Shown piece after piece: positions 1-9,719 of a stretch of 64,000 bases of DNA. This stretch comes from Afipia sp. GAS231 (lineage in GTDB: Bacteria > Pseudomonadota > Alphaproteobacteria > Rhizobiales > Xanthobacteraceae): assembly GCF_900103365.1 (NCBI RefSeq), contig NZ_LT629703.1, forward strand, positions 806,001 to 870,000, read 5' to 3'. The number at the start of each line of letters is the position of its first letter. Within the stretch, counting starts at the first letter, position 1. The notes beneath the pieces are model-generated. The model was given only the letters and a program-made list of their open reading frames with translations. It was not told the DNA's origin and made no database searches. Made by a program: the position numbers and the translations under genes.

Positions 1-2249
1 TCGACTGGCCGCGACAGCCCACGGGATGCGAAATAGATGAAGAAGAGCTCGATCATGGTGAGGATGATGATCACGACCATGATCAATCGATTGGTCGCCT
101 TCAATGTCCCCACGAAATCGTCGATCGGCGTCAGCGTTATCACCTGCCAGGGCTGACCGAAACCATCCGGAAAATTGGCGAATGCCGCGATCACGTCTTC
201 TCCGTTCGCCGGGGACCGGAAGGCGAAGCTGTCGGCGTCGGCGCGCGCATGCTGGCGAGAGGCCTCGCGCACGTCCGGATCGTCGATATCGGCCAGGGTT
301 GCGATCGTGAGTTTGCTATTCTCGACGCGCACGCCCTTCTGCATATTCGGGAAGGCGATGATCTTGCCGTCGTTGCGGTCGGCGATGAGGGTTGTGCTGT
401 GCGCGCTGGCGCGGTGTTTGTCCAGAAAGTGCGACAGCACGTCCATGGTGATGTTGGCCGACGCGCAGCCGATGAAATCGACACCATGGAATATTGGAAC
501 GCGCAAGGAGAGAATGGGAAAGCCGGTGTCGGGGTTGATCGAGGGTTCGGTCACCGCGAGTGTCCGCGTCGTCTTGGCCGTCTGATAACCGGGCAAGGCG
601 CGGATGTCGAGGTCGGTAGCGACGTTGTATTCGTCGACTTCATGAGGCCATATGTCGAAGAATTTGCGATGGCGGACCCGCGAGAGCCCAAAGGTGATCG
701 CGTCGATGTAGCTGGCGTGCCAGTTTGCGGCAGCCACAATACGGCGGTCGGCACGCCTGCGATCCTCGTCGATCCGGGTAACGACACGATGATAACCATC
801 CTCGAAGCTGACATAGACGGCGTCGATATGCTCTGCGGAGGTCAGTGCGCGGTACAAGAGATCATTGCTTTGCTCAGTACGGAAATAGCCGGAATCCGCG
901 GCGGCCACAGTGGCGAGAATGCGCAGCGGGCTTTCAGTGCTCTCGATCAGGCTCTTGGTGCGCTCGACGCCGGCCCGGCTGGTCTGCGCAACCGCATCGT
1001 CCAGGATCGACACCATGCCGGCCGAATTCTTGTTGTAATTGTAGATCAGGATGAAGATGAGAACCGGAATACTGAGGCCGATGAACAGCAGCGACATGAT
1101 CAGGCTCAGTCGGGGCCGCCCGATTGCGGCGATCGGCGGAAGCACTGCCAGCCAGGCAAACGCGGCCGCCACGGAACGACGACGGCGGTAGGCAAGATAA
1201 GCCAGCGCCGCAGTCACCGATCCGAGCAGTAGCGGCATCGACCAAGCGCGCATGCCGCTATCACTTCCTTGCCAGATCAGCGCCTCCGGCAGCGCATCGT
1301 CGCTTAGCAGGCCGAGCTGGTGATAGGTCGCCGCGATGCGTCGCCAGCGCGCGGGATCCTGCGCACCGATCAGATCCGGATCGTGCCCAACCAACATTGC
1401 CGTGCGCGTCGCCTCGAACAGGAGGGCCTCGCGGCTTTTGGCTTTGGAATAGGTCCTGAGAATGAGATCGACCGTCGCTTCCTTGTGGGCCACGGCATAG
1501 GCCCAACCCTTCAGACTAGCTGCCCTAAACGCGGCCGCTCGGTCCGGGTGGGCTTTCACCTGCGCTTCGGAGGCACACAAATTGTCGCCATAGAAATCGA
1601 CTCCGTACTCGCTCGGCGAGAACGTGCGGTAGGCGGCGCCAAGCCGCTCAAGGACGAACGGCTCGTTGGTGCTGTAGGCAACCATCGCGTCAGCCGAGCC
1701 CGCCAGAAGATCGCGTGGGTCGCCGCGGTGGTCGATCCGCGGCATTCCCCTGTAATCCACCCCTTCGTGCTTCAGCATTGCAGCGATTTCATCGCTGCCC
1801 GGGGCGTCCATCAGCGTACGGCCGCGCAAATCCGACACGCTGCTGATGTCGGCCCGGCGCGGCACGAGGATGATGGCCGGGGACTGCTGGAAAATGACCG
1901 CCAGCACGACCAAGCGGAGCCCCTTCGCCCACTCGCGCAACACGCTGGCACTGCAGATTCCAAAGTCGGCCTTGCCGCCGGCGACCGCTTCGGCGACTTC
2001 AACGTCCGGACCGCCCTCGCGGATGGTGACGTCGAGGCCGGCGTCGCGATAGAAGCCCTGCTCGAGCGCCGCGTAGTAGCCGGCGAACTGGAACTGGTGC
2101 TTCCATTTGAGCTGCAGGGAAACTTGCTCAAGGGCAACGGCTGGGTGCAATGGCAGCAGCAACAGGCATGCCGCAATGGTCAGCGTTGCAAGCTTCGGCC
2201 AGACCTGGGTCGCTCTGTCCTTGACAGCTACCAGCCTACTCCGTGCCAC
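1..2249 (-). CDS. Chimeric membrane sensor: NMT1/THI5-like binding domain plus Cache domain (3' end off window)
   Basis: I translated this frame by hand. It starts at GTG 2249, with AGGAG seven bases upstream, and stays open for 749 codons to the window edge. Residues about 20-39 are a signal/anchor segment. Residues about 41-330 resemble NMT1/THI5-type ABC substrate-binding proteins (LQLKWKHQFQFAGYYAALEQ, then GGKADFGI). Hydrophobic segments follow near 337-354, 358-378 and 382-404, then a roughly 310-residue extracytoplasmic stretch typical of a double Cache domain. Another TM segment near 722-742 leads into SRRLSRPV, as in a HAMP junction. The missing C-terminus should hold an output domain (cyclase, GGDEF or kinase; not seen). 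It lies 86 bp after the MFS gene on the same strand, so it may sense that cluster's substrate. The domain calls are from recall of the families. Confidence 0.85.
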   Translation of the reverse strand, partial: MARSRLVAVKDRATQVWPKLATLTIAACLLLLPLHPAVALEQVSLQLKWKHQFQFAGYYAALEQGFYRDAGLDVTIREGGPDVEVAEAVAGGKADFGICSASVLREWAKGLRLVVLAVIFQQSPAIILVPRRADISSVSDLRGRTLMDAPGSDEIAAMLKHEGVDYRGMPRIDHRGDPRDLLAGSADAMVAYSTNEPFVLERLGAAYRTFSPSEYGVDFYGDNLCASEAQVKAHPDRAAAFRAASLKGWAYAVAHKEATVDLILRTYSKAKSREALLFEATRTAMLVGHDPDLIGAQDPARWRRIAATYHQLGLLSDDALPEALIWQGSDSGMRAWSMPLLLGSVTAALAYLAYRRRRSVAAAFAWLAVLPPIAAIGRPRLSLIMSLLFIGLSIPVLIFILIYNYNKNSAGMVSILDDAVAQTSRAGVERTKSLIESTESPLRILATVAAADSGYFRTEQSNDLLYRALTSAEHIDAVYVSFEDGYHRVVTRIDEDRRRADRRIVAAANWHASYIDAITFGLSRVRHRKFFDIWPHEVDEYNVATDLDIRALPGYQTAKTTRTLAVTEPSINPDTGFPILSLRVPIFHGVDFIGCASANITMDVLSHFLDKHRASAHSTTLIADRNDGKIIAFPNMQKGVRVENSKLTIATLADIDDPDVREASRQHARADADSFAFRSPANGEDVIAAFANFPDGFGQPWQVITLTPIDDFVGTLKATNRLIMVVIIILTMIELFFIYFASRGLSRPV

Positions 2250-2335
2250 AGCGCATCTCCTGATGCCGAGCGACCGATTGACAGTCTATATCTGCCAATC
2301 ACGGGAGTCGATGCAGCGCTTGGCTGCGCCGACCT

Positions 2336-3646
2336 TCACAAGGCTAATTCGGCGTTAACCAGGCGATTCCGTGTTGCCACGGCCGCCGCATCGGCGGCAG
2401 CGAACCGTGTGGCTTCCGCCTCCGGACGCAGAAAGGCCATCCCGACCAAACCGCCGATAAGGCTCACAATGCCGCAGATCAGGAAACCCTGGTGGAAGCC
2501 TTCGGAAGCAGTGGCGCCAGTTTCGATAACGCGCCCCATTATATAGGGTGCCAGCAGCCCCGCCGATGTCGCCACCGCGGTGACGATCGTCAGCATCGCG
2601 CCACGCTGCGACACCGGCGTGAACTCGCTGACAATCGCTGGACTGAGGACATAGATCACCGACGGAAGCGAAATCCCCAACACAAGAAGTGCCAGGTTCA
2701 GCGTGGGCGCTTCGACATGCGGCATGACAATCAGCGCAATCCCTCCCAAGGCGACCGCGCCGCCGCCGATCAAACTGCGCGCAACGAAGCTCGAATAGCC
2801 GCGTGCGAGCAGGTTTTGCGAAAGCCAGCCGGCGCCGATGACGATGAAGACATTGCAGGCCCACGGCAGGGTACTGAGCCACCCGGCCTGTTGCTGGGTA
2901 TATCCGAGACCTTTGATCAGATAATGCGGTAGCCATGCGATCATCAGCGACAGACCCCAATAGGCGCCGAAGCCCGATGCGCATGCCGCGAGTACGGTGG
3001 GATTAAGCAAAAGGCGGCGATAGGGAATCCGTCCGAATGATCGTCCCTCGGTTGGCGCTGGCGTTTCGATGAGAGTGCCTTCGCGTCCGAACGCCAGCCA
3101 CGCAAGCGCCCAGACCAGGCCGGTCACTCCGAGCGCTGCGAAAGCCCAATGCCAGGAATAGTGCACGATGAGATAGTTGAGGCCGGGTAGTGCCAGCACC
3201 ACACCGATGCTCGCCCCCTGGGAGATCATCGCGGTGGGAAATGTGCGAAGTTCATTGGGAAACCACTTGTAGGCCGAGTGCAGCGCCACCGGATACGCCG
3301 GGCCTTCGCCTGCGCCGAGCAGCACGCGGCAGGCAATCAGCGTTGTGAAGCCGATCGAGCCAGCCATGGGAAACTGGGTAACCGCCCAGATCAACCCCAT
3401 GGCCAGCAGCGCCCAACGGGTCTGAATGCGATTGACGACGAAGCCCGTGAGGACGCCGGACACCGCATACAGAAAGAAGAAACTGGAACCGACGAGGCCG
3501 AACTGGCTCGGCGTCAATTCCAGATCCTTCATGATCGGGGCTGCCGCAAGTCCGATCACCGCCTTGTCCGCGAAATTGATCAGCATGAACAGAAATAGAA
3601 GGAGGACGATGACCCAACCGTATCTTGACGGCTTCTGCGCGCTCAT
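2336..3646 (-). CDS. MFS transporter, probable anion:cation symporter family
   Basis: This encodes a 436-aa polytopic membrane protein starting MSAQKPSRYGW, with GGGAG upstream of ATG 3646. An earlier in-frame start would add 63 Arg-rich residues of no membrane character and was rejected. About 12 hydrophobic segments are visible. The N-terminal half has the MFS arrangement NFADKAVIGLAAAPIMKDL followed by FVVNRIQTRWALL after TM2, typical of ACS-type carboxylate or organic-acid importers. It lies 74 bp after the P450 gene and 86 bp before the sensor gene, all on the minus strand, so it probably imports the substrate of the oxygenases. The substrate is not determinable from the sequence. Confidence 0.88.
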   Translation of the reverse strand: MSAQKPSRYGWVIVLLLFLFMLINFADKAVIGLAAAPIMKDLELTPSQFGLVGSSFFFLYAVSGVLTGFVVNRIQTRWALLAMGLIWAVTQFPMAGSIGFTTLIACRVLLGAGEGPAYPVALHSAYKWFPNELRTFPTAMISQGASIGVVLALPGLNYLIVHYSWHWAFAALGVTGLVWALAWLAFGREGTLIETPAPTEGRSFGRIPYRRLLLNPTVLAACASGFGAYWGLSLMIAWLPHYLIKGLGYTQQQAGWLSTLPWACNVFIVIGAGWLSQNLLARGYSSFVARSLIGGGAVALGGIALIVMPHVEAPTLNLALLVLGISLPSVIYVLSPAIVSEFTPVSQRGAMLTIVTAVATSAGLLAPYIMGRVIETGATASEGFHQGFLICGIVSLIGGLVGMAFLRPEAEATRFAAADAAAVATRNRLVNAELAL

Positions 3647-3720
3647 ATGCTTGCTCCCGCTTCGTGAATGCCGACCTTCCGCGAAATCTGAGTGCTGGAC
3701 GCGCGGCGCGTCGCCAGCCG

Positions 3721-4962
3721 CTACGCCGGAATCCGCACCGGGAGAGACTTGTAGCCGTGGACGAAGCTGGAATAGACGCGTTCGGGCTCGCCGACGACCT
3801 CGATGGTGGGATAGCGCTTCAACGCCTCCTCCCACAGGATTTTCAACTGCAATTCCGCGAGCCTATTCCCGACGCAGCGATGAATCCCGAAGCCAAACGA
3901 GAGGTGCTGCCGGGCGCGCGGGCGATCGATCATGAACTTGTTCGGACTGTCGATCACCTCGTCGTCGCGATTTCCAGAAATGTACCACATGACCACCTTC
4001 GCACCCTTCCTGATCTGCTTGCCCCCGATTTCTGCGTCCGCAAGCGCAGTGCGCCGCATGTGCGCAAGCGGCGTCTGATAGCGGATGATTTCAGACACCA
4101 TGTTGGCGATGAGGCCGGGGTCGTCGCGCAGTTTTTGGTATTGATCCGGATTCTGGTTCAGAAACAGCAAGCCGCCGGTAATCGAATTCCGGGTGGTATC
4201 GTTGCCACCCACGATCAGCAGAATCAGATTTCCCAGAAACTCCTTCGGTCCCATGTTTCTGGTTGCGGGCGAGTGCGCCAGCATCGAAATGAGATCGCTT
4301 CTGGGCTCTGCATTTACCCGTTCGTTCCAGAGCCTGGTGAAGTACTCCAGGCAGTTCTTCAATTCAGACAGCCGGGCCTCTTCCGTGTCGAACATCCCTC
4401 CAGGACCGATGGGGGCCGTGGCCGCGTCGGACCAATAGGTGAGCAAGCGTCGATCTTGCAGCGGAAAATCGAACAGCGTCGCCAACATCTGAGTGGTCAG
4501 TTCGATGGACACCCGATCCACCCAGTCGAACGTCTCGTTGACGGGCAACGAGTCGAGAATTGCGCAAGCTCTAACGCGAATGAGGTGTTCAAGTTTGGCC
4601 AGGTTGCCGGGCGCGACGATCGGGCTCACGGTCTTGCGCTGCTCGTCATGCTTCGGCGGATCCATCGCAATGAAATTGGGTGTTCGAAATTCTTCGGGCC
4701 GATCCAGGATGGTTATGCCGCCCTCCGAGGAAAAAACGGTGTGATTGGTATCGACCTGCATGATGTCCTTGTACTTGGTGATCGACCAATAGGGTCCGAA
4801 CGCGCTTTCCCGGCAATAGTGGACGGGGTCCTCGCGGCGCAATCGCTCGAAATACGGCCAGATGGTTCCATCCTGAAAGAGCTGTGGGTCGCTGACATCG
4901 ATCTGATCAAGCGCGATATCGTCCACATGGGCCTTGGCGGATTGAATGGTTTGCGTGCACAT
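3721..4962 (-). CDS. Cytochrome P450, CYP153-like
   Basis: The 413-aa soluble bacterial P450 has all class hallmarks. The I-helix oxygen-activation motif is GGNDTTRN (252-259), the K-helix ExxR is EIIR (291-294), and the heme loop [10 protein letters not shown] has the axial cysteine at 363. The C-terminal stretch ([30 protein letters not shown]) and the ISGNRDD segment resemble the CYP153 alkane/fatty-acid terminal hydroxylases as I recall them. The likely reaction is therefore terminal hydroxylation of an aliphatic chain. A 2Fe-2S ferredoxin gene ends 66 bp upstream and is the obvious electron donor. No ferredoxin reductase is visible in the window, so one must act from elsewhere. Confidence 0.92.
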   Translation of the reverse strand: MCTQTIQSAKAHVDDIALDQIDVSDPQLFQDGTIWPYFERLRREDPVHYCRESAFGPYWSITKYKDIMQVDTNHTVFSSEGGITILDRPEEFRTPNFIAMDPPKHDEQRKTVSPIVAPGNLAKLEHLIRVRACAILDSLPVNETFDWVDRVSIELTTQMLATLFDFPLQDRRLLTYWSDAATAPIGPGGMFDTEEARLSELKNCLEYFTRLWNERVNAEPRSDLISMLAHSPATRNMGPKEFLGNLILLIVGGNDTTRNSITGGLLFLNQNPDQYQKLRDDPGLIANMVSEIIRYQTPLAHMRRTALADAEIGGKQIRKGAKVVMWYISGNRDDEVIDSPNKFMIDRPRARQHLSFGFGIHRCVGNRLAELQLKILWEEALKRYPTIEVVGEPERVYSSFVHGYKSLPVRIPA

Positions 4963-5028
4963 GCGGAATTCTCCAAATGTCTGTCAATATCGAGGACCAA
5001 TTCCAACGCGCGGCCGATCGGCTCGCGG

Positions 5029-5349
5029 TCAGTGCTGCGCCTCAGGCAAGCTCACAACGAGGCCGTCCAACTGATCGTTCATCTTGATTTGGCACGATAG
5101 ACGCGAATTGGGTTGCGCGAGCGCGGCGAAGTCGAGCAGCGCCGCCTCCTGCGCCCCCTGAGGTCCGACCCTTTCGAGCCAGCGAGGGTCGACATACACG
5201 TGACAGGTCGCGCAAGCGCACTCGCCGCCGCAATCGGCATCGATGCCCGTGATCTGGTGGTCGATTGCGCCCTGCATCACCGAAAGACCCGACGGCAAGT
5301 CGATTTCGCGCTCGGTTCCGGTGTATTCGACAAAGGTGATCTTGGGCAT
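5029..5349 (-). CDS. 2Fe-2S ferredoxin, adrenodoxin/putidaredoxin type
   Basis: The 106-aa protein carries the vertebrate/bacterial P450-type cluster signature C40-x5-C46-x2-C49, seen as [12 protein letters not shown], and a fourth ligand at C86 (SRLSCQIKM). Length and spacing match P450 redox partners rather than plant-type ferredoxins. It is immediately upstream of the CYP153-like gene and in the same direction, so it should pass electrons to that enzyme. About 160 bp separate it from the dioxygenase gene upstream, so it could have its own promoter. Confidence 0.93.
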   Translation of the reverse strand: MPKITFVEYTGTEREIDLPSGLSVMQGAIDHQITGIDADCGGECACATCHVYVDPRWLERVGPQGAQEAALLDFAALAQPNSRLSCQIKMNDQLDGLVVSLPEAQH

Positions 5350-5511
5350 GGCTGCTGCTTCCTCTGATTGATGTGACGTTCACGCCGCGCGCTCCTGCAT
5401 CGACAACCGCATTGTCCGCGGTTGTCTTGCCTGGTCTCTCCGATGGCGCGTTGCTGGCCCGTCTGTCGCGAGCGCCGGCGTCACCGCCGCCCGCCGTCCA
5501 AAATCACCGTA

Positions 5512-6348
5512 TCAGCTACGGTAAAACGGCTTGTCGCCGCAGATGGTCACGCGATGACCATAGCGTCGCTCCGGGAAATAATCCCACAGCGCGTGGTGCT
5601 GTGCGCTGCGATTGTCCCAGAAGGCAATCGAGCCCGGCTGCCATTTGAAGCGGCACATGAACTCCGGCGTCTCGACATGCCGGTACAACATCTCGAGCAG
5701 CGCCGCGCTCTCCTGCTTCTTCAACTGCGGAATGTGAGTGGTGAAGCCGCGGTTGACGTAGAGCGCTTTCCGTCCGGTGACGGGATGGGTGCGGATCACC
5801 GGATGTTCCGATTGTGGGAACTGCATGTCGGCGCGATCCTTCGCGTTGTGACGATAGGGATGCGCCTTGTTGCTGTCATGGACCGCCGTGCAACCCTCAA
5901 GCAGATGCCGTATCGGCTCCGAAAGGGCGTCGTAGGCGGAATACATATTTGCGAACATGGTGTCGCCGCCGCCGCTTGCAGGTGTCTCCTGCATGTAGAG
6001 GATCGAGCCCATGGGCGGTTCCTCGTCGCAGGACACGTCGGAGTGCCATTCTTCTCCGGCAACCCGTTTCGACTTTTCGTCGGCCTTGATCACCAGGATT
6101 TCGGGGTGACCCTCGATCAGCTGCGGCGCATTGGGGTGCACATGCAGCTTGCCGAACCGGCGGCCGAAGTCCTTGTGCTGCTCCGGCGTCAGCTTCTGGT
6201 CACGAAAGAATATCACCAGGTTTTCCATGAGCGCGTCATGCACCTCCTGGAATTGCTGGTTACCCAGCTGCCCGCCGAGATCGACACCGAAAATCTCCGC
6301 GCCGATGGTCGGGGTCAGTTTACGCACTTCGATTGACTGATATGCCAT
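5512..6348 (-). CDS. TauD/TfdA-family Fe(II)/2-oxoglutarate dioxygenase
   Basis: The protein is 278 aa from ATG 6348, with GGAGG seven bases upstream. A longer in-frame ORF adds 101 residues without family similarity and was discarded. The iron facial triad is visible as H102-x-D104 (EEWHSDVSC) and H251 in SAQHHALWDY, and R266 in GHRVTICGD is placed to bind 2-oxoglutarate. The family hydroxylates taurine, alkyl sulfates, 2,4-D and related acids, releasing sulfite, aldehyde or phenol; the substrate here is unknown. It is transcribed away from the IclR gene across a 130-bp gap, consistent with control by that regulator. Confidence 0.92.
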   Translation of the reverse strand: MAYQSIEVRKLTPTIGAEIFGVDLGGQLGNQQFQEVHDALMENLVIFFRDQKLTPEQHKDFGRRFGKLHVHPNAPQLIEGHPEILVIKADEKSKRVAGEEWHSDVSCDEEPPMGSILYMQETPASGGGDTMFANMYSAYDALSEPIRHLLEGCTAVHDSNKAHPYRHNAKDRADMQFPQSEHPVIRTHPVTGRKALYVNRGFTTHIPQLKKQESAALLEMLYRHVETPEFMCRFKWQPGSIAFWDNRSAQHHALWDYFPERRYGHRVTICGDKPFYRS

Positions 6349-6478
6349 TGCGTTTCCTCCATATCGACGCTGGTCTGTCCGCGCGTCCTGGCTTTCCTTG
6401 CAGGAGAAAACGCAAAACGGCTTGCTGATTCTGAGCAGATTCCGTAATACGGAACGCTGGACGGGAGACATTTCCGCC

Positions 6479-7258
6479 ATGGGTGCGAGCAAGCCGGTAG
6501 AACCAGTGGTGCGGGCACTGAAGTTGCTGGAGGCGCTTAATCGCAAATCCGCGAGCAGCCTCGGCGATTTGCGCGCGGCCACGGGCTTGCCGAAGCCAAC
6601 GCTGATCCGCCTCCTGGACACCCTGATCGCGGCGGGATACGGCGCCCGCATCTCGAGCGAGGCCGGCTACCGGATCACCGAGCATGTGTTGTCGCTCTCG
6701 ATCGGCCTTCGCTTCGTAGATCGCATCGTCGACGCCGCTATGCCGGCGATGAGCCAATTCACCCGGGAACACGATTGGCCGATCGGGCTCGCCAAGGTCC
6801 GTGACGCCGTTGTGGTGCTTCTGCACAGCACCGCGCCGCAAAGTCCTCTTTCATTCGAGCGGGCTGGATACAATCGGACCTATCCGCTCATACCCAGCGC
6901 GCTCGGACAGGCCTACCTGGCATTCTGCCCCGCGGAAGAAAGACGGCGTTTGATCCGAGAGTTGCTTCCCGCTTCCGAGCTCAGCGTTTTAGGTATGCGC
7001 AACACCGAAGCGCTCGAGGCGCATCTCGCCGTAGTTCGACAACGCGGCTATGCGGTAACGCTATCGCCGCGTCCTTTTAAGGTGCTTGGGCTCGCGGTTC
7101 CGGTGCGGCAGCGCCGCCAGGTGCTCGCCTGTCTCGTGATGCGTTTTCCGCGATCGGTCATGACGCATGAACAGGCGGCCGATCGTTACCTCGGATCGCT
7201 CAACGCAACTGCGCGCACCATTGTGACGGCGCTCGCAACGCAGGACAGCACAAACTGA
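6479..7258 (+). CDS. IclR-family transcriptional regulator
   Basis: This 259-aa protein (from MGASKPVEP) has an N-terminal winged helix with the IclR pattern VVRALKLLEALN, LGDLRAATGLPKPTLIRLLDTL and GYRITEHVLSLS. A C-terminal effector-binding domain follows (IPSALGQAYLAFCPAEERR and AVPVRQRRQVLACLVMRFP). A start 27 codons upstream is possible, but ATG 6479 matches the usual length. It diverges from the dioxygenase/P450/MFS cluster, the classical position for an IclR activator or repressor of a catabolic operon. Confidence 0.92.
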   Translation: MGASKPVEPVVRALKLLEALNRKSASSLGDLRAATGLPKPTLIRLLDTLIAAGYGARISSEAGYRITEHVLSLSIGLRFVDRIVDAAMPAMSQFTREHDWPIGLAKVRDAVVVLLHSTAPQSPLSFERAGYNRTYPLIPSALGQAYLAFCPAEERRRLIRELLPASELSVLGMRNTEALEAHLAVVRQRGYAVTLSPRPFKVLGLAVPVRQRRQVLACLVMRFPRSVMTHEQAADRYLGSLNATARTIVTALATQDSTN

Positions 7259-7301
7259 TTACCGCAACCAATCTGTTGGCGCTGCTCGCTTGCGGGTCGG
7301 C

Positions 7302-7925
7302 TTATTTTGGTTGCTGGTTGTCGGCCGGCTTGTGCTCCGGTGGCCCGGGCTTGATCGCGGGGGCGGACTTTGCTGGAGCAGGCTGCTTGGCCCCATTTGC
7401 CGCAGGCTGCTTTTGCGCAGCCGGCGGCGGGAGCGGTTCAGGCGCAGCAGGCCCGCTCTGTCCGATCGAGACCGAGATGCCGAACAGCCGCCATTGCCCG
7501 TTCACCGGCGCAAACGCCAGATCGAAATTGACCTGGGTCGGCACCGACGGAAAGAAGCCCGCCATGCGCATCATGCCGTTGGCCTCGATCTGTGGGAGCA
7601 GATTGAGCTGCGGATCGATTACCGCAACGCCCGACAGGTCGAGATTGTCATTCCGCAGCTTGGCGAATATCTCGCCGAGCCGAGCCGCCGAGTTGGATTG
7701 AAAGCCGGGAGCGCCGATGTCGCGCAGCACAGTGTAATTGCCGGTCTTGTTGGCCTGATCGAGCGCCAGCAGCGACGAGCGGACCAGGATCAACACGCCA
7801 TTGCGGTCGATTTGCGCCGGCTTGGGCGCTTGCGCCGGTGTCTCGGCGCGACCAGCGGACGCGACCGTAGCTATCGCAGCCGCAAAGACCAAAACGCGCC
7901 AGCTTCGTGATGCGCCAGTCACCAC
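7302..7925 (-). CDS. Secreted protein of unknown function with Pro/Ala-rich tail
   Basis: The 207-aa protein begins at a GTG start with AAGGGCAGG upstream. It has a clear signal peptide (VLVFAAAIATVASAGRA). The middle domain, residues about 40-150, alternates short helices and strands (LARLGEIFAKLRND, VAVIDPQLNLLPQ, FDLAFAPVNGQWRLFGISV). The last 45 residues are a low-complexity Pro/Ala/Lys segment. It begins 36 bp after the stop of the upstream trimeric adhesin on the same strand, so it is probably the last gene of that operon and may assist the adhesins in the periplasm. I do not recognise a named family. Confidence 0.75.
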   Translation of the reverse strand: MVTGASRSWRVLVFAAAIATVASAGRAETPAQAPKPAQIDRNGVLILVRSSLLALDQANKTGNYTVLRDIGAPGFQSNSAARLGEIFAKLRNDNLDLSGVAVIDPQLNLLPQIEANGMMRMAGFFPSVPTQVNFDLAFAPVNGQWRLFGISVSIGQSGPAAPEPLPPPAAQKQPAANGAKQPAPAKSAPAIKPGPPEHKPADNQQPK

Positions 7926-7961
7926 CCTGCCCTTTCGACTGCGACAGAGATGCGCACCGGA

Positions 7962-9719
7962 TTAGAACTCGCCGCCGAGGCCGACATAGGCCGTGTGCTG
8001 GTTGCCGCCGCCATTGCCGTAGCCGCCGACGACATTGAGCGGGAAGCTGGTGTGAAGGCGGTATGCGAAACCGACGCCGACGCCGTATTCGCTCTGAAAC
8101 GTGGAGCCGCGGATCTGCCATGTCACTTTGCCCGGAGCCGAAGGCATCGGCGCGCTTGCGGTCGCGACGGCCGCGGCGATGCCGCGACGCGCCTCGGTGC
8201 GGTTGTCGCCGACCTGCGACTGCAATGAGCTGATCTGGGACTGGAAGCCCGAGTTGAAGCTCGAAAGCTGGCTCACATTGACCGCATCGGTCGGATTGAT
8301 GCCCGCCGCCACATTGGTCAGCCTTCGCTCGTTTCCGGCGGTGCCGAACGACACGGTGTTCGCCAGCGTCGCCACCGATCCGGAGCCGATCGCGACCGAG
8401 TTTGTCGCCAGCGCCTGCGCACCGACACCAAGCGCGGTCGCGCCGGTCGCGCCGGCAACGCTGCCCTGACCGACGGCGGTGGTAGCATCGCCGTTGGCGA
8501 AAGCGCCCTGCCCAAATGCGCTCGCGGTGGCGCCGTTGGCGAAGCTGTTGACCCCCATCGCGGTGGCGAAGGCGCCGCTTGCGTTGCTGCTCACGCCGGT
8601 TGCGGTCGCCTGGAGGCCATTGGCGATGCTGCTCTCGCCGATCGCGGTCGCGAAAGTGCCGGTTGCCGAACTGAACGCGCCCATCGCGGTCGCGCTGACG
8701 CCGGTGGCGTTGCTGGACTTGCCCGTCGCGGTGGCGAAGTCGCCGTTCGCGCTGCTGTTCACGCCGGTTGCTGTTGCGTTGGCGCCGGTGGCATTGCTGC
8801 TCACGCCGATCGCGGTCGCCTGGGCGCCATTGGCGACACTGCTCTCGCCGATCGCGGTCGCAAAGGTGCCGGTTGCCGCGCTGAACGCGCCCATGGCGGT
8901 CGCGCTGACGCCGGTGGCGTTGCTGGACTTGCCCGTCGCGGTGGCGAAGTCGCCGTTGGCGGTGCTGTTCACACCGGTTGTGGTAGCGTTGGTGCCGGTG
9001 GCATTGCTGCTCACACCGATCGCGGTCGCCTGGGCGCCATTGGCAACACTGCTCTCGCCGATCGCGGTCGCGAAGGTACCGGTCGCGGTGCTGAACGCCC
9101 CCATCGCGCTCGCGCTGACGCCAGCGGCGTTGCTGGACTTACCAGTCGCGGTCGCAAAGTCGCCGATCGCGAAGGCGTTGACGCCGGTCGCGGTCGCATT
9201 GGCGCCGTTCGCTTTGCTGCCAGCGCCCGTCGCGGTTGCCTCCAGTCCATTGGCGGTGCTGAGTACGCCCGTCGCGGTCGCAAAGCTGCCGTTCGCCAAG
9301 GCGTTGACGCCGGTCGCGGTCGCCTCGGCGCCATTGGCGGTGCTGAGCACGCCGATGGCGGTCGCGAAGGCGCCGGTCGCGTTGCTCTGCACACCCGTCG
9401 CCGTCGCGGTGTCGCCGGTTGCGGTGGCGGCGGCGCCATAGGCGGTCGCATTCGCGCCGGTGGTCGTGGCGCCCGAGCCGACCGCGGTGGCGTTTCCTGA
9501 CGGCGCATTGTTGACGCCGCCGCCCGCAGCATAGTCGGCCGCCCGAACCGGGCTAACTCCGGTGGACAGGCATGCCGCGACGCCAGCGGCCAGAGCCAGC
9601 CCACGGCAGGTCCAGGCCGAGGTGGCGCCGCCGGCCAGCACTGTGGACCGCTGGTGTTGCGGATAAACCAAATCAGAAGCACGCTGCAACGCGCCTGTCC
9701 GCAATTTGTCGGTCATCAT
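7962..9719 (-). CDS. YadA-like trimeric autotransporter adhesin (first of tandem pair)
   Basis: The protein is about 585 aa from MMTDKLRTG (ATG 9719, or 9716). A long signal peptide ends near SPVRAADYAAGG. Residues about 70-430 are 14-residue YadA head repeats of the type ATATGxxSxAxGxxA, each unit scarcely diverged. The neck follows (SVAIGSGSVATLANTVSFGT, ERRLTNVAAGINPTDAVNV), then a short coiled coil (SQISSLQSQVGDNRTEAR). The C-terminal 70-residue membrane anchor ends GLGGEF with the terminal Phe needed for barrel assembly. Trimeric autotransporters mediate surface adhesion. The head repeats create long artefactual ORFs on the opposite strand. Confidence 0.9.
   Translation of the reverse strand: MMTDKLRTGALQRASDLVYPQHQRSTVLAGGATSAWTCRGLALAAGVAACLSTGVSPVRAADYAAGGGVNNAPSGNATAVGSGATTTGANATAYGAAATATGDTATATGVQSNATGAFATAIGVLSTANGAEATATGVNALANGSFATATGVLSTANGLEATATGAGSKANGANATATGVNAFAIGDFATATGKSSNAAGVSASAMGAFSTATGTFATAIGESSVANGAQATAIGVSSNATGTNATTTGVNSTANGDFATATGKSSNATGVSATAMGAFSAATGTFATAIGESSVANGAQATAIGVSSNATGANATATGVNSSANGDFATATGKSSNATGVSATAMGAFSSATGTFATAIGESSIANGLQATATGVSSNASGAFATAMGVNSFANGATASAFGQGAFANGDATTAVGQGSVAGATGATALGVGAQALATNSVAIGSGSVATLANTVSFGTAGNERRLTNVAAGINPTDAVNVSQLSSFNSGFQSQISSLQSQVGDNRTEARRGIAAAVATASAPMPSAPGKVTWQIRGSTFQSEYGVGVGFAYRLHTSFPLNVVGGYGNGGGNQHTAYVGLGGEF

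Noticed and set aside
249..5100. Plus-strand ORFs of 300-490 codons (249-1232, 1320-2546, 3625-5100)
   Set aside because: They are antisense to the sensor, MFS and P450 genes and rich in Arg/His/Gly/Asp as expected for shadow frames; the minus-strand products carry intact family motifs.
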